From Prostheceraeus crozeri (lineage: Eukaryota; Platyhelminthes; Polycladida; Euryleptidae), in NCBI GenBank assembly GCA_907163375.1, contig CAJQUW010004793.1, positions 304,316-368,315 of the forward strand: a DNA stretch of 64,000 nucleotides, given 5' to 3'. This document shows, piece by piece, positions 10,468 to 20,990 of the stretch. Both the position numbers and the translations under genes were made by a program. Within the stretch, counting starts at the first letter, position 1. Each line of letters opens with the position of its first letter. The notes under the pieces are model-generated. The model searched no databases, was not told the DNA's origin, and saw nothing but the letters and a program-made list of their open reading frames with translations.

Positions 10468-11627
10468 CCGATTATGCCTACTCCTGGCTGAGGCCTCCTG
10501 ACTCGGTTTGACGTGTGGCTTGAGCTCAGGAATGCAATCATCGGACCATTATGGTCGTTGTGGTCGAGGAGAGCGTTATCTTCCTCTTCCGCGCTCAGTC
10601 CGATGGTCGCTATAATTCGCCTGTGAGATGGGATAGGGCGATGTTGAGATCGACCTCCAGAATTAGGATATCTTTGGCTATTGGTAAAATTTGATTGACT
10701 GTGAAAACGACCCTGATTAGGAGGAAAAGTACCCTGCCTAGGTCTGGAAGATGAATTCCGTTGAGACTGAGGTTGAGATGTTCGGAGAGTATTATTCGCG
10801 CTATAAGGCGGCATGACGGTGAAGCATCGCCTTGCGATGTGGCCTTTCTTACCACAACGATAGCACTGTGGTAGGCCGTCTGTTGTCCATTTAGCCAATG
10901 GCCTGGGTTGGTACGCCATGGCGGGCTGTGGCGGAGTCAGAGTCGCGATGAGACGACCGACTCTCTCCGATAGTTCATCTATTGTTTTATTTGATGTGTC
11001 CGGTGTTAGGGGTTGTAACACCTTTTTCCTTATTTCCTCTTTCGACGCCATTATGATTGCGTCGTCTAATGACTTGGGTTCTAGACGCAATATTAATTTT
11101 TTAAGTGTTGGAGCAAGACCCGCTATGAATGCCTCCAAAGCCAATGCGTCACGTGCCGACTGATTTTGGTTACTATATGCTAGCCTGACCAGTTTCTTAA
11201 TGTCCGCCGCATAATTAGCTACCGCTTCGCCCTGCTTTTGCTGTCGATTTCTTAACTGAATCGCTGTATAGCGATTCATTTCCGGTGTTTGCAAACTTTT
11301 GCCTAGCTCTTCGAGAAGAGAAGTAATATCGGCTTTATAGATGCCTGGTAACCCACGATAAATTTCCCGGGCATGGCCGGTTAGATAAAGAGGTAACATA
11401 GCCACTTTTTGATCATTTTTCCAGCCTAAGGCGTTTGCGATGAGCTCGAATTGTGATTCGAACTCACTCCATTGGTTGTTGGAGTCTTGCAGGTCACCGG
11501 AAAATGGTTTTAGAATTAAGGCGGAGGTATCAACGGGAAGATTTAGTCTTTTATCATTACTTTGGATGTCCGCCAGAGACTGCGACACCTGTTCGATGCG
11601 GAGTACCAAGTCCCCTACTGCCGTCAT
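10398..11627 (-). CDS. Gag polyprotein of the LTR element (fossil)
   Basis: A 409-codon frame. Residues about 30-200 have the helical Gag core pattern of Ty3/gypsy-type elements, with FSGDLQDSNNQWSEFESQFE, LPLYLTGHAREIYRGLP, then RQQKQGEAVANYAADIKKL. At residues 255-268 is one zinc knuckle of the CX2CX4HX4C type (CYRCGKKGHIARRC). A Pro/Ser/Gln/Arg-rich tail follows, typical of nucleocapsid. Gag would have assembled the particle and bound the element RNA. It starts at 11627, about 570 bp inside the primer-binding site. Confidence 0.85.
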   Translation of the reverse strand: MTAVGDLVLRIEQVSQSLADIQSNDKRLNLPVDTSALILKPFSGDLQDSNNQWSEFESQFELIANALGWKNDQKVAMLPLYLTGHAREIYRGLPGIYKADITSLLEELGKSLQTPEMNRYTAIQLRNRQQKQGEAVANYAADIKKLVRLAYSNQNQSARDALALEAFIAGLAPTLKKLILRLEPKSLDDAIIMASKEEIRKKVLQPLTPDTSNKTIDELSERVGRLIATLTPPQPAMAYQPRPLAKWTTDGLPQCYRCGKKGHIARRCFTVMPPYSANNTLRTSQPQSQRNSSSRPRQGTFPPNQGRFHSQSNFTNSQRYPNSGGRSQHRPIPSHRRIIATIGLSAEEEDNALLDHNDHNGPMIAFLSSSHTSNRVRRPQPGVGIIGCHTRLARLSKCQPSLHAPNHPD

Positions 11628-12194
11628 GGTTCGACTTCGTGTATGATATATATTGTGACTTGCCAGTATAGATGGATTACAACTAAAGTTGAGGATTGTA
11701 CTCGAAATGTGAAGTTACAACTTTAAGGATGTTGCCGAAATGCACAATTATAAACGAAATATAGGCCTATTCTTATATCTTAAGGAACAGATACGCCGCG
11801 GCAATAAATATTTCACAACACAGCCTTTCTTACAATCAGGCCTGATACTTAATTCACCTGGGTCTCATTTCAACTCAGGGACTAGAAGGAATTTACACCT
11901 TCTAAACGCGCGCTAATCAATAATTCACTTTACTCAATTACACCGATAATTTTGGGGAATGCGATTTCGGCAATAGCGCTGGCCACACACTATGCGTCTA
12001 GACTATTTAGAATTGAATATAAACGGTAATGAAAATATAATATTCAAAGATGCATAATACAATATCAGTAATTTAGAAATGTCGACCGTTCAGAATAGGA
12101 AATTATTTACTTACCTATTTCCATAGATTCCCGGTCGACGGACTGTTGACATAGAGTAGAAGGAGAAGAAGAGAGAGAAAACCAGACTCGGACA

Positions 12195-12208
12195 CGGTGG
12201 GACCTCCA
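12195..12208 (-). promoter_or_regulatory. Primer-binding site matching tRNA-Gln
   Basis: On the minus strand the 14 bases TGGAGGTCCCACCG are an exact complement to the 3' end (including CCA) of animal tRNA-Gln. One base separates it from an LTR-like edge ending in TTGCA. This is the expected place for priming minus-strand DNA synthesis and fixes the orientation of the LTR fossil. Confidence 0.85.
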
Positions 12209-12702
12209 ATGCAACCTAGTCTTATTTCTGTTTAAGACAGGTTATCGGTCCCAAACGAGTTCAAATCCGATGCGGTTATGGAATCCAATAAAGAAGGAAG
12301 ACAAAACGACGTTTCCAATATAAGACAGTATATGTGTATTGAGCCTCAGCTCAACCAAGACGAGACTTACAAGCAGTGAGGAGAAGATGGAAGAAGAGTG
12401 ATAGAGGTAGCAGTGCCGTGACGACGAGGTCTCTGATCCTCACTTTAAATATGGAGATTTGGCTTGGTCAACCTTCTGTAGTATCCGTTAGAAACCACCG
12501 CCACGCATTGGCAATCGCCGATAACGCGGAGCTGCTCTGCGCGCCATTGGACTAGAAACGCGATCAGCAATCAAAGCACTTTCAGTTGCCGCGAGTTTCC
12601 CCGTGCATCTTCTATTTTTGTCTTGCGATCTGACAGTGAAGACATTAATCAGATCATGAAAGTTCAGGAGAGTGTCACATATTTCCGTTCGCCGATAATG
12701 AC

Positions 12703-13081
12703 CTAACACGAAAGTACAGAGGTTACAATATCAAGTTGGCGGCGAATGTACGGACTCACGGGGATCAGTATGTAGTCCCCATACTGATTGCGCATTATCT
12801 TGACATCCGTGGAAGGGAGCATTCCCGTTTGGAGTACTACGCTATTATCGTCATAACGCAAGACTTGTTTAAATTTACGCTGTAGCAGTTTAGGATTATG
12901 TACCTTGGTTGTTTCTTCCACTGGCCTCAGTTGTAGATGATCTGATCGTGGCGAACCTTGTAACGTCTGACCGCCATTTTGTCCTACTAGTGCAGCAGAT
13001 GGAGTAGATGCCTGAAAATGAAAAAGATTGTATTAAGCTTACGTTCAAGGGAGGAGAGAGAGGGAAGTAGCAACTTACCAT
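12703..13081 (-). CDS. Small candidate gene, about 103 aa, two exons, unknown function
   Basis: Minus-strand gene model. A start codon at 13079-13081 is followed directly by a consensus donor (GTAAGT, 13073-13078). A 67-bp intron ends in a pyrimidine-rich TTTTCAG, with the acceptor at 13012-13014. The second exon, 13011-12703, is open for 102 codons to a TAG. The encoded protein has a low-complexity Ser/Gly/Gln-rich start, then a compact-looking region with LLQRKFKQVLRYDDNSVVLQ and DYILIPVSPYIRRQLD. It has no signal peptide or known motif. Splitting right after the ATG is used by some compact animal genes. It may be a host gene or may belong to the mobile unit with the LTR fossil just downstream. 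The splice is predicted, not proven. Confidence 0.5.
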
Positions 13082-13185
13082 TTTAGTTGGATAATAGAAT
13101 AGGGAACTAGAGAGAGAGAGAGAAAATGTGCGTCTGTCACTCGTGTGATTCAACGATGGAATGATTCTCACTGTGGAAGGCTCGC

Positions 13186-13250
13186 TATTTATATAGAAAT
13201 GTTTGATTCTCATTGGATGATGATCCTAATTGGACAATAACATCAAGCTG
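13186..13250 (-). promoter_or_regulatory. TATA-box promoter with upstream CCAAT boxes
   Basis: On the minus strand TATATAAATA lies at 13195-13186, about 105 bp upstream of the ATG, leaving a 5' leader of about 75 nt with a CT-repeat tract. Two CCAAT motifs (GTCCAATTAGG and ATCCAATGAGA) lie roughly 15-50 bp upstream of the TATA box. The tandem-repeat copies begin just upstream of these. The layout is that of a Pol II core promoter. Confidence 0.6.
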
Positions 13251-13319
13251 ATTCCAAATCTGGCCTCCGTTTACCAATCCGAGCCTTCGTTCGCCCGCTG
13301 GAGCTGTTTCTTGGGAAAT

Positions 13320-13960
13320 TCTAACTCTGTCGTTTTTCGCCAATCTCCCAAATCTTAAATGGCGTCTCACATCTAAACGAAGACAGATATGAACACGTCG
13401 TTTCTTTCACTGAATTTGTCTCAATCTTAGCTTTCAAACGAGCTATTGCACGACTTCCTACGATCACTAGAACCAAAATTGGAAGATCGGTGTCGAGGGG
13501 GGACGTCAGCGAAAATTTTTCTCTCCGATTGCTTTCAAATTCACCATACAGATGCAGAATTGTACGCTGAATCCGAATCTGGCCTCCGTTTTCCCATCCG
13601 ATGCTTCTTTTGGCTCTACAGCCCAAAACCAACTCAAATTCGCCGTTAACTCTGTCGTTTTTCCGAAAAATGTTGAAAATTTTTTCTCGCCGATTGAGCT
13701 GGAAATCACACCACAAATGCAGAATTTGACGCTGAGTCCAAAAATCACATTTGCAAAGTCCTCCGAGCACTGCTTCCACTCGAAACATCCCATTTTCAAC
13801 CCAAAATTCATCAGATTTCACGAAAATCCTAACACACTGTAGCACCAAGTCAAAAACCTGGCGGTCGCCCAAGTCCACCACGACACTGTCGTTTTATCGA
13901 GGGGAGGGGGGGGGGAGGTCAGCGATTTTTTCGACGGCGGCCATCTTGCGCTATCCAGTG
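13320..13960 (-). repeat. Copies of the ~335-bp tandem repeat (locus A)
   Basis: About two diverged units read on the minus strand. Landmarks are GGGCTGTAGAGCCAAAA, CATCGGATGGGAAAACGGAG, CAATCGGAGAGAAAAA, a C-rich stretch, then GGAAGTCGTGCAATAGCTCG and TTTGAAAGCTAAGA. The same landmarks in the same order recur in the six-unit array at 53-55 kb, with the last unit there the closest match. A run of nine G on the plus strand at about 13900-13915 corresponds to the C-rich spacer. The repeat ends about 100 bp upstream of the TATA box. Confidence 0.85.
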
Positions 13961-14411
13961 GTGTGGATTTACTTACTACTATTGATATCCGAGAATTTAG
14001 CTCGCACAAAGTAAAATGTAGTAAGTATCCGCAAGTATGTACAGCACCTTTAGTCTGGTTAGAACTCCCCATTATCTTTCCCTGATAGCTCTTCCTCCTG
14101 TAAAAGGCAGTGCGGTTTCGGGACGAGAGCTCATGTCGTTTAGTGACCTTTGCCATGAGGAACACGGGTGGGTTGCATCCTGTCAGAAAGGTAAACAGCT
14201 CAGCTATTTAAAGGTAAAGGGACTTAGCTGCTCCCACAATTTAAATAAAAGGAAGCAACTCAGTCAATACATACATTGAGCCATTAAACGCGGCTGTGAT
14301 TTTTTCTCATATTTCGAATTTTATCAATAAACATAGCTTGAAACATCACAAAACATGAACATTTTCGGATGTAGCAAAATAACATTTTACCAAAATACAC
14401 TAATTTTTGCT
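13961..14411. other. Gap between repeat and PLE, nothing recognised
   Basis: No gene or repeat found. Short frames here on both strands have no supporting features. Confidence 0.35.
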
Positions 14412-15524
14412 TACACAATGATGCTGCTGGTAAACATGAAAAAACGGAGCGTTTCCGTTCAGAATTAATTGATGTTGAAATTGCTGAAGCTAAGAACGAA
14501 CTGACATTGTTTCAAAAAGAACTGTGCAAAAATCTTATTGCATTAAGACAACATGTGACATCTGATTTTCGCTTCCTTGGACTGATGCACTTTATGCTAC
14601 GAATACGCAACTCAGTATCAGAAAATGTGAAATTCAGACAACTGAAGAAACTGATGAACTTATACGATGCTGATATGTATCTGCTTGAAGAACAAGATCG
14701 AGTCATAAATTGCTCTTCGACCACATTGAGTAATGACGAAAACAGTCTACTACAAAAGGGCATGGATTTCTGTTTGAAGCCGAGATCCGATAAATTGTTG
14801 AAAAAGGTTGAAACAGAAAAATTGTATTCATCCATCAAGAAATCAGACTTTGAAAATGTGGTCAAAATTAAAAATGATGACAAATTCGTGGCTGATCTAA
14901 AAAGTTTTGCCTTTACAAAAACCACAGACAAAAGTAAAAGTTCACTTTCTTAACCAGAGCGAAATACTTTAAAGCGTCTCAAAACAACACAAACTTAAAT
15001 ATGAAAAAGGCTGATAGAGGTGGAGAGTGTGTTTTAGTGGATAGAGATGACTATTATGAAAAGTGGACCGCCATTGTGAATGACACTTCGAAATTCCTAC
15101 CATTACAAACTGACCCAACTGACAAATTCAAGCGCGAATTGAATGATGACATTGCAAATTCATCCAATAATATAAAAATCAAAAACTAACCGGGCATAAA
15201 AGTGTCTCTGATCCTCCTTTTTGACCAATTAATCCTATGGTTGGAACTGTCACTCACGAGTTAAGTCAATACTTGAATGGGTTGATCAAACCTTATTGTG
15301 ATTCTTCTTTCATGACTGACTCATCCTTTGATTTCGTAAATAAATCGATGTCTCTCATCAACTTGAGTGGAGGGATCATGGCCTCAACGGATGTCGTCGG
15401 ACTCTTTACTAATGTTCCACTCATTGAAACAACACATTATCTTGTCCAGATTATACTCGCATCCGAATCTTCCATCTCGCAGCATACCTAAGTCTATTAT
15501 GGAGAAATTATTGCTACTTTGTAC

Positions 15525-16275
15525 CAGGGATGCGGAGTCCTATCATTTTGATAGGACTCCGACTCCGGGGTCTGATAGGACTCCGGCTTTTGATAGGACT
15601 CCGACTCCGGGTGGCAAGCATATAAAGCCTAGTTTTTTGAAAAATTAACCGGTAACCTATAATTGATCATTATTAGCTTACCTGAACCTGTTTTTAGTGA
15701 TCATTGCTGTGTCAATTATCAATAATTTTCGATGAAAGTATATCATACGTCGCTTTCAATTGTATGCATACGATTCGGCTGCTTCCATCTTCTTGATGTG
15801 TGCTTCACACGGTTTTTCTCGAGTCTCCACCAGGCAGGAATATCTCCCATCCTTCTCCAAAAAATATGAGTACACTTTCGATTTTAATATGCGCTTTAGA
15901 GGAGACATCACACACGATTAACGTGAGGGCAAGAGGTAATGTTCTCAAACAAACAAATATTTTACTTTTGTCTCCGATGTGACCTTTGGCGCGCAGGTGT
16001 GATAGAGGCTAGGAAGGCTTGTCATCTCTACTAAATTACCGAGTGAAACGACAATCCTCTTTTCACTATCACGGTTCATTCTCTCAACTATTGCAAACTT
16101 TGCATGCACTGATGTCTCTGTACTTTTGTGTGACGGAGAAAGTTGACATCAAGACAGTGACAGCTATGCACGACGATAAATAATTTGTTTGTATTATATT
16201 TCGGGTCTAGTTACAGGCCGGAGTCCGACTCCAGAAAAAATGATAGGACTCCGGGACTCCGACTCCGCATCCCTG
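15525..16275. mobile_element. hAT-type MITE inserted in PLE no. 2 (751 bp)
   Basis: Termini are CAGGGATGCGGAGTC-like at both ends in inverted orientation, each followed by repeats of GGACTCCGACTCC hexamers. Flanking 8-mers are CTTTGTAC (15517-15524) and CGTTGTAT (16276-16283), matching at six of eight positions, which fits an aged hAT target duplication. The interruption falls inside the PLE reverse transcriptase between LCT and TQTPFTWNG. The termini share the design of the 2.27-kb element at 210-2476 (CAGGG, TG, GGAG, then hexamer repeats), so the two are probably related families. No transposase frame is present. Confidence 0.85.
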
Positions 16276-16639
16276 CGTTGTATAACCCAAACTCCGTTTA
16301 CTTGGAATGGACAGTTATACAAGCAAATTGATGGTGTTTCCATGGGTTCACTACTTGGCTCTCTCTATGCCAACTTTTATGTGTCTTACATTGAAAATCA
16401 AGTTTTCTCCAATCTTCCAAGTGAGGTGAAACCGAGATGTCATTTTCGATACGTTGATGATACCTTTCTTATTGTGCAATCACATGATGACCTTAACTTC
16501 ATTATTGACAGATTCAAAGAAAACTCGGTTTTAGAATTCACCTTTGACATTGAGACGAATGGAACCTTGCAATTTTTGGATGCTCTTGTCAAAGTTCAAG
16601 GCATTGATGGCATGGGAGGGCAGACGCATTGCTAATCAG

Positions 16640-17832
16640 AATAATAGAGTAAAAACGACCAATCTGCCAAAGGAAATTATCTTTATACGCAGTAATTGTC
16701 GGAGAACCTGCTCCTTCATCAGTCGATTAATTTATGATTAAAAGACGCATGAAGATCGACATACCAGATAGAGATCTCACACACCACTAACATAAAATCA
16801 ATAGAACCGCAACTAGGACAGCATGCACTGAAATTATCAAAATGCGCAGAGACACATAGGTTAAATCAATGCAGCATTGAAAGTAGGCGTAATTGAAATA
16901 CTGAGCCAGTCAGCCGTTATTGGAGATAAAACGAACGGTGGGCCTCCACGCCAATACCCTAAGCAGTCGGACGAAGAATTGACTGCGCCGACTACTCAAA
17001 GTAGTGGAGAAGAGGCCCACCCAAACAGGCTTCGCTATAAATTACCACACTAATAATGAGTAAACATCATATCAGAAAAAGACTATAGTCCACATATTCT
17101 TCACGATTATTCAAAGTGGGACAAGTATTGCTAATTTCAACGGCTTCTGCAATGCGACACCGAATTTCATTAGGATGAGAACTGATGATGGAAAATGAAA
17201 ATATGTCCCTAGGTGGTTTTGAATGAGAAGACGCGTGCTTGAAAATACTTGTGGCTCTACTCGGTTGCAAATGTTCAGCCACTCTTTCGTGAAAGAATCG
17301 TGAAGTGCTGCCGATATAAAAAGCACTACATGCCTGACAAAGACCTTTGTATACAACATTAGTTGCATTGCACAATTTAGGATCATTGATGACACATTTA
17401 CGTCTGGAACAACTCTTATAACGTTTGAATTTTCTCAATTGTTGAGAAATGTTGGGAGATGGTTGATTAACAGCACGAATGTCGAGTCCTGATTTGGCGA
17501 CTATTCGACGGAGCTGATAATTGAATCTATCATTTATGAAAGGAATTTTCATTATACAGGATTCGTTGAATTTGGGATTGCTGCGATTTCGGCGAGAATA
17601 CTTTGCTCGTCTGGCACACTTATTTACATTCTGTAGTGAATATCCATTATTCAATAATTTGTTGTGGATATGTTCATTGGCTATTCTTTTATCCATCGAC
17701 GTGGAACTGAGGTTATCAACTCGTCGAAACTCCTCGATCATTGTATTTGATTTGTATTGAGCAGGTTCTCCGACACATGTTGCGTATAAAGATAATTTCC
17801 TTTGGCAGATTGGTCGTTTTTACTCTATTATT
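16640..17832 (-). mobile_element. Penelope-like element no. 3, inverted and nested, with 73-bp inverted arms
   Basis: Arms 16640-16712 and 17760-17832 are nearly perfect inverted repeats, differing mainly in a 4-6 base patch. Between them, on the minus strand, lies the C-terminal half of a PLE. PLE copies commonly carry such inverted or direct terminal duplications (pseudo-LTRs). The unit sits between the RT and GIY-YIG parts of PLE no. 2. Near identity of the arms points to a younger age than the host PLE. Confidence 0.75.
17067..17741 (-). pseudogene. PLE no. 3 RT-thumb/GIY-YIG C-terminus
   Basis: A 224-codon frame, open to its stop. It contains KIPFINDRFNYQLRRIVAKS, a Cys-rich KRYKSCSRRKCVINDP segment, then VVYKGLCQACSAFYIGSTSR, FFHERVAEHL and the ending CPTLNNREEYVD. 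The linker and GIY-YIG nuclease domain are complete, with the YIG-type strand as FYIGST and an R..EH helix. The reverse transcriptase itself is absent, so the copy cannot be autonomous. The nuclease is thought to nick target DNA for priming. It is well preserved compared with PLE no. 2. Confidence 0.8.
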
Positions 17833-18661
17833 TTTCTCTTGTCAAACGTGATGATATCCTATCATTCTCGGTTTATCGGAAAAGGTTGCGGGTGGTCCTT
17901 TGTCTTTGTGTTCAGATTGGGCATCCTTTGAGAACGAAATAAGAAGAGTTAAACAAATTTTGGTGAACAACAACTATCCTTTATCATTAGTGGATAAATA
18001 TATCAAAATCTATCTTGACAGATTTCTCTCAAAAGAAGATAAAAAAGAAACAGTAGATGTGATCTTCTACTACCATGGATAGTTGACTTCAAGCTCTACA
18101 ACTGAAGAGAAAAGACTTACGAAATTTGTCAATGACAGTGTCAAGCCAGTATCAGAAGACAGCAAAATAAAAGCGAGATTTTTTTACAAAAACCTAAAAT
18201 TGTCATCAGCCATAAAAACTAAATTGGATAAATCAACATCAACTGATCGTGTCGCATACCAATATTCATGTATCGAGACAATTTGCAACAATGCTCACTA
18301 CATCGGCTATACGACAAACCAATTGTCAGTCAGATCCAAACAGCACAAGAACAATGGCTCAATCAAACAACACTCATTTGCCACACACCGTACAAAACCC
18401 AAGAACATCATTGACTCTTTCGAATGATGTTTGGCACGTGGTTGTACGACACGACTGGAAGGCATGAAAATCGATTGAATTTAGCAAAATTTAGGTGGTT
18501 CGTTTTCTTTATGATCAGTTCTTTAGTGGGTTGTCAATTCTTCTTAATTTGCCACTTTAAACGAAAGCGATATTAAGTTGATTGCTTTTTCAGTCTTAAT
18601 TGAATAATATTGCAGAATGCGATTCCTATTTTGAATAGCTGCATGCACACCAAGTGATTAA

Positions 18662-20990
18662 ATGACCATGATATTTACACCTTTTCCAGTTCATATCGAA
18701 TCATTTGTGGTGACTGTCTCTGACCCTGGAATTTCCAACCATTTTCTCCTCCGTTGGAAATCGGAACTTCCACTTCCTCCGCTTGTATATATTTCTGCGA
18801 CTCATCGACCCTGGAAGCAGTTGAACATTGAAAGCTTTCGAACCTGTTTGGGGAATTCCATCCTATGCTGTCCTCAACAATGGATCGATCTTGATGCTAA
18901 CGATCTTGCTGAAATGTTTGATGAGACAATAATCGCCATCTTAAATCGACTCATTCCATTTAGGAGCTCAAGGTGCCCTAGAAGATTTTCAAATTCATGG
19001 TACGATGATGAATGACGTGAGCTCAAGCAGACCGTCCGAAGAATAGACCGCTACTTGCTAGGATGTCTTTCAAAGCCGCCCGAACTTTATCCTTCATCCT
19101 TTGGAGAGAGAGCAGCTGTCTAAACCGATCTCTATTCAGGGAGAAGAAAACATCATTTTGGCGCTCTAAACTGGATTCTGAGCAGTGTTCACCACAAAGG
19201 ATTTGGAAGTCCCTTGATAGTCTCATGGGACGTGGTCGTCCTTCTCCTCCTGACGCCATCTAAGCAGATATGTTCCTCAAATCCTTCCTCTCCAAGGTAG
19301 AACTGGCAAGACAAGGTGTTTCCAATACTCATCTGCCTGAATTCTCTAGTGCTCCTGCCAACTGTGTTCTCTCGGAATTCCCTCAGATCTCCATGACCAA
19401 TTTGATGACATTCATTCAGCGCCTACCGAACAAACATTCTGTGGTACTGTGTGACCCAGTACCAACTCCACTGCTGAAGTGCAGATATTTTGCCTCCATT
19501 TCTGACATTTCTTCTCAATTGCTCCTTTTCAATTGGTCTGGTCCGTGCAAGATGGAAGAATGCATACATTACACCCACACTTAAGAAATCTGCATCAGAC
19601 TCCTTTGATAGTTCATCATACAGGCCTATCTCAAAATTACCTGTACTTTCCAAAGTCTCCGAGCGAATCGTGGCATACCGCTTACATCAGCATATCGCCC
19701 AACACAACCTCCTTCCACAACTGCAATCGGCCGATCGTTCGATGTACTCTACAGAAACAGCTGTCCTGAAAGTGACCTCAGATGCCCTGTTGAGCCTTGA
19801 TAAAGGTCATGTCTGCCTAATGCTCTTTCTAGATCTTAGCTGTGCATTTGACTGTATCGACCATGCTACCCTATCTCAGCGTCTCAGCATATCAGCCGGA
19901 CTCCACGGCACCGTGCTTTCTTGGTTCAAGTCCTCTTGACAAACCGCTCAGTGTTTGTTGCTCACAATGTGAAGACCGAGTTTGTCCATCTGGCAAGCGG
20001 AGTACCTCAAGGATCAGTTCTCGGTCCTGCCTTATTTTCCCTATACATTGCTGACATAGTTCAACTTGTCCATCAGCGTCGCTTGGTTGTCCATCTCTTT
20101 GCAAATGATGTTCTTGTATACGGTCCATCGCCTGCCAATGATGTGTCCGCCTTGACAATGAAGGTCACTCATCGTTTTGATGATATCAGGAAGTGGCTAG
20201 CAATTAACGGATTAAATCTCAATACAGGAAAGACAAGAATCATGTGGTACTGGTTCCAGTCCCCTCGAGCTCGACGCAAGGTTTCTGCTCCCGTTGTCCT
20301 TGATGGTGTTGGCTTGAGCCCCAGCATCAGCATGCAATATCTTGGTGTAACACTCGATGCTCACCTTACGTTCTCTACAAATGTCTCGCACACGGCAGGT
20401 TCCTTTTCCTCCATGCGACGTCGCATTCGTTACATGTGCCCTTCCGATTAGGCTGATCAATGCGCTCGTCTTCAGTAGATTGGACTATTGTCTTTCCGTA
20501 CACTCTGGTCTCCCTGCGTCTACCATCTGGAGACTTCAAAAATCGTCCACGCATCTACTCGACTCGTATTTGGAGCTGGACAATACGAGCATGTTTCACC
20601 ACTGCTTAGAGAGTTGCAATGGCTGTCGGTCCGTGAGCGCATTGACTTGCGTCTTGGAGTCCTTGCTTTCAAATGCTGTCATGACATGGCTCCCTCTTAT
20701 CTTTGTGGTCAACTCGTGCAAACATCATCAGTCCTTCGTCGTCAGCGTCTTCGATCGGCAAACCGTAGATGCCTCATTCAACCTGTAACTCGCCGCTCCA
20801 CTTTCGGCGGGTTCGAATTTTTGGTGTGACTGCCAGCCGATTGTGGAATCGCCTCCCTCAAACGGTGACATCTGCAAGCAGTGTCTCAGAATTCAAAAAA
20901 CTTCTAAAAATGTTCATTTTAAATTGTACATAGTCCTCAGAAGCCGTCACTGGTAGTATACCTTTTTCTTTTAAATGATTTCATATTTGA
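18662..20990 (+). mobile_element. CR1/L2-like LINE, 5'-truncated
   Basis: Plus-strand non-LTR element starting inside ORF2 just after the endonuclease. Order: linker with PWKQLNIESFRTCLGNSILC; FREKKTSFWRSKLDSEQCSP and WKSLDSLMGRGRPSPPD; RT approach VVLCDPVPTPLLK; RT motifs SYRPISKLPVLSKVSERIVA, LFLDLSCAFDCIDHATL and LASGVPQGSVLGPALFSLYI; then the C-terminal region ending in a short 3' UTR. The tail at about 20985-21005 contains TTGACTTGAATTGACTTGAAT-like repeats, in keeping with L2-type short-repeat tails. The frame changes at least four times (near 19015, 19263, 19500 and 20450), so the element is dead. Confidence 0.85.
19270..20451 (+). pseudogene. LINE reverse transcriptase with altered catalytic box
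   Basis: RT domain of the LINE above. The family's F/Y-A-D-D box reads FANDV (residues 60-64 of the 19921-20451 frame): the first of the two catalytic aspartates is Asn. The other RT aspartate, in FLDLSCAFD, is kept. The region spans three overlapping frames (19270-19584, 19490-19939, 19921-20451). Downstream, 20488-20829 covers the C-terminal domain with IVHASTRLVFGAGQYEHVSP and LGVLAFKCCHDMAPSYL, typical of CR1/L2-type LINEs. Confidence 0.8.

Larger units (their letters stand above)
9868..12507 (-). mobile_element. LTR retrotransposon fossil (Ty3/gypsy-like), incomplete
   Basis: Minus-strand relic. From right to left: an LTR-like end (about 12210-12507, inner edge TG.../...CA), a tRNA-Gln primer-binding site, an untranslated leader of about 570 bp (11628-12194), a gag frame, and an envelope-like segment. 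No protease, reverse transcriptase or integrase was recognised here and no second LTR was found. The element is therefore broken and partial, with at least one large rearrangement. The open gag frame suggests it is not ancient. The outer LTR edge at 12507 is a guess based on a terminal CA; without the partner LTR it cannot be fixed. Confidence 0.75.
14412..18500 (+). mobile_element. Penelope-like element no. 2 (broken by two nested insertions)
   Basis: Plus-strand PLE. Parts in order: an N-terminal helical region (14412-14953); an RT-approach segment with KADRGGECVLVDRDDYYEKW (from 15001); RT motifs ASTDVVGLFTNVP (near 15385) and, after a nested element, KQIDGVSMGSLLGSLYANF and CHFRYVDDTFLIV (16320-16475); then, after a second nested element, SLCSDWASFENEIRRVKQIL (about 17905); and a GIY-YIG nuclease remnant with YSCIETICNNAHYIGYT (about 18264). 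RT followed by GIY-YIG is diagnostic for PLEs. The frame is disrupted several times even apart from the insertions, so the copy is inactive. The catalytic YVDD box is still intact. Confidence 0.85.
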
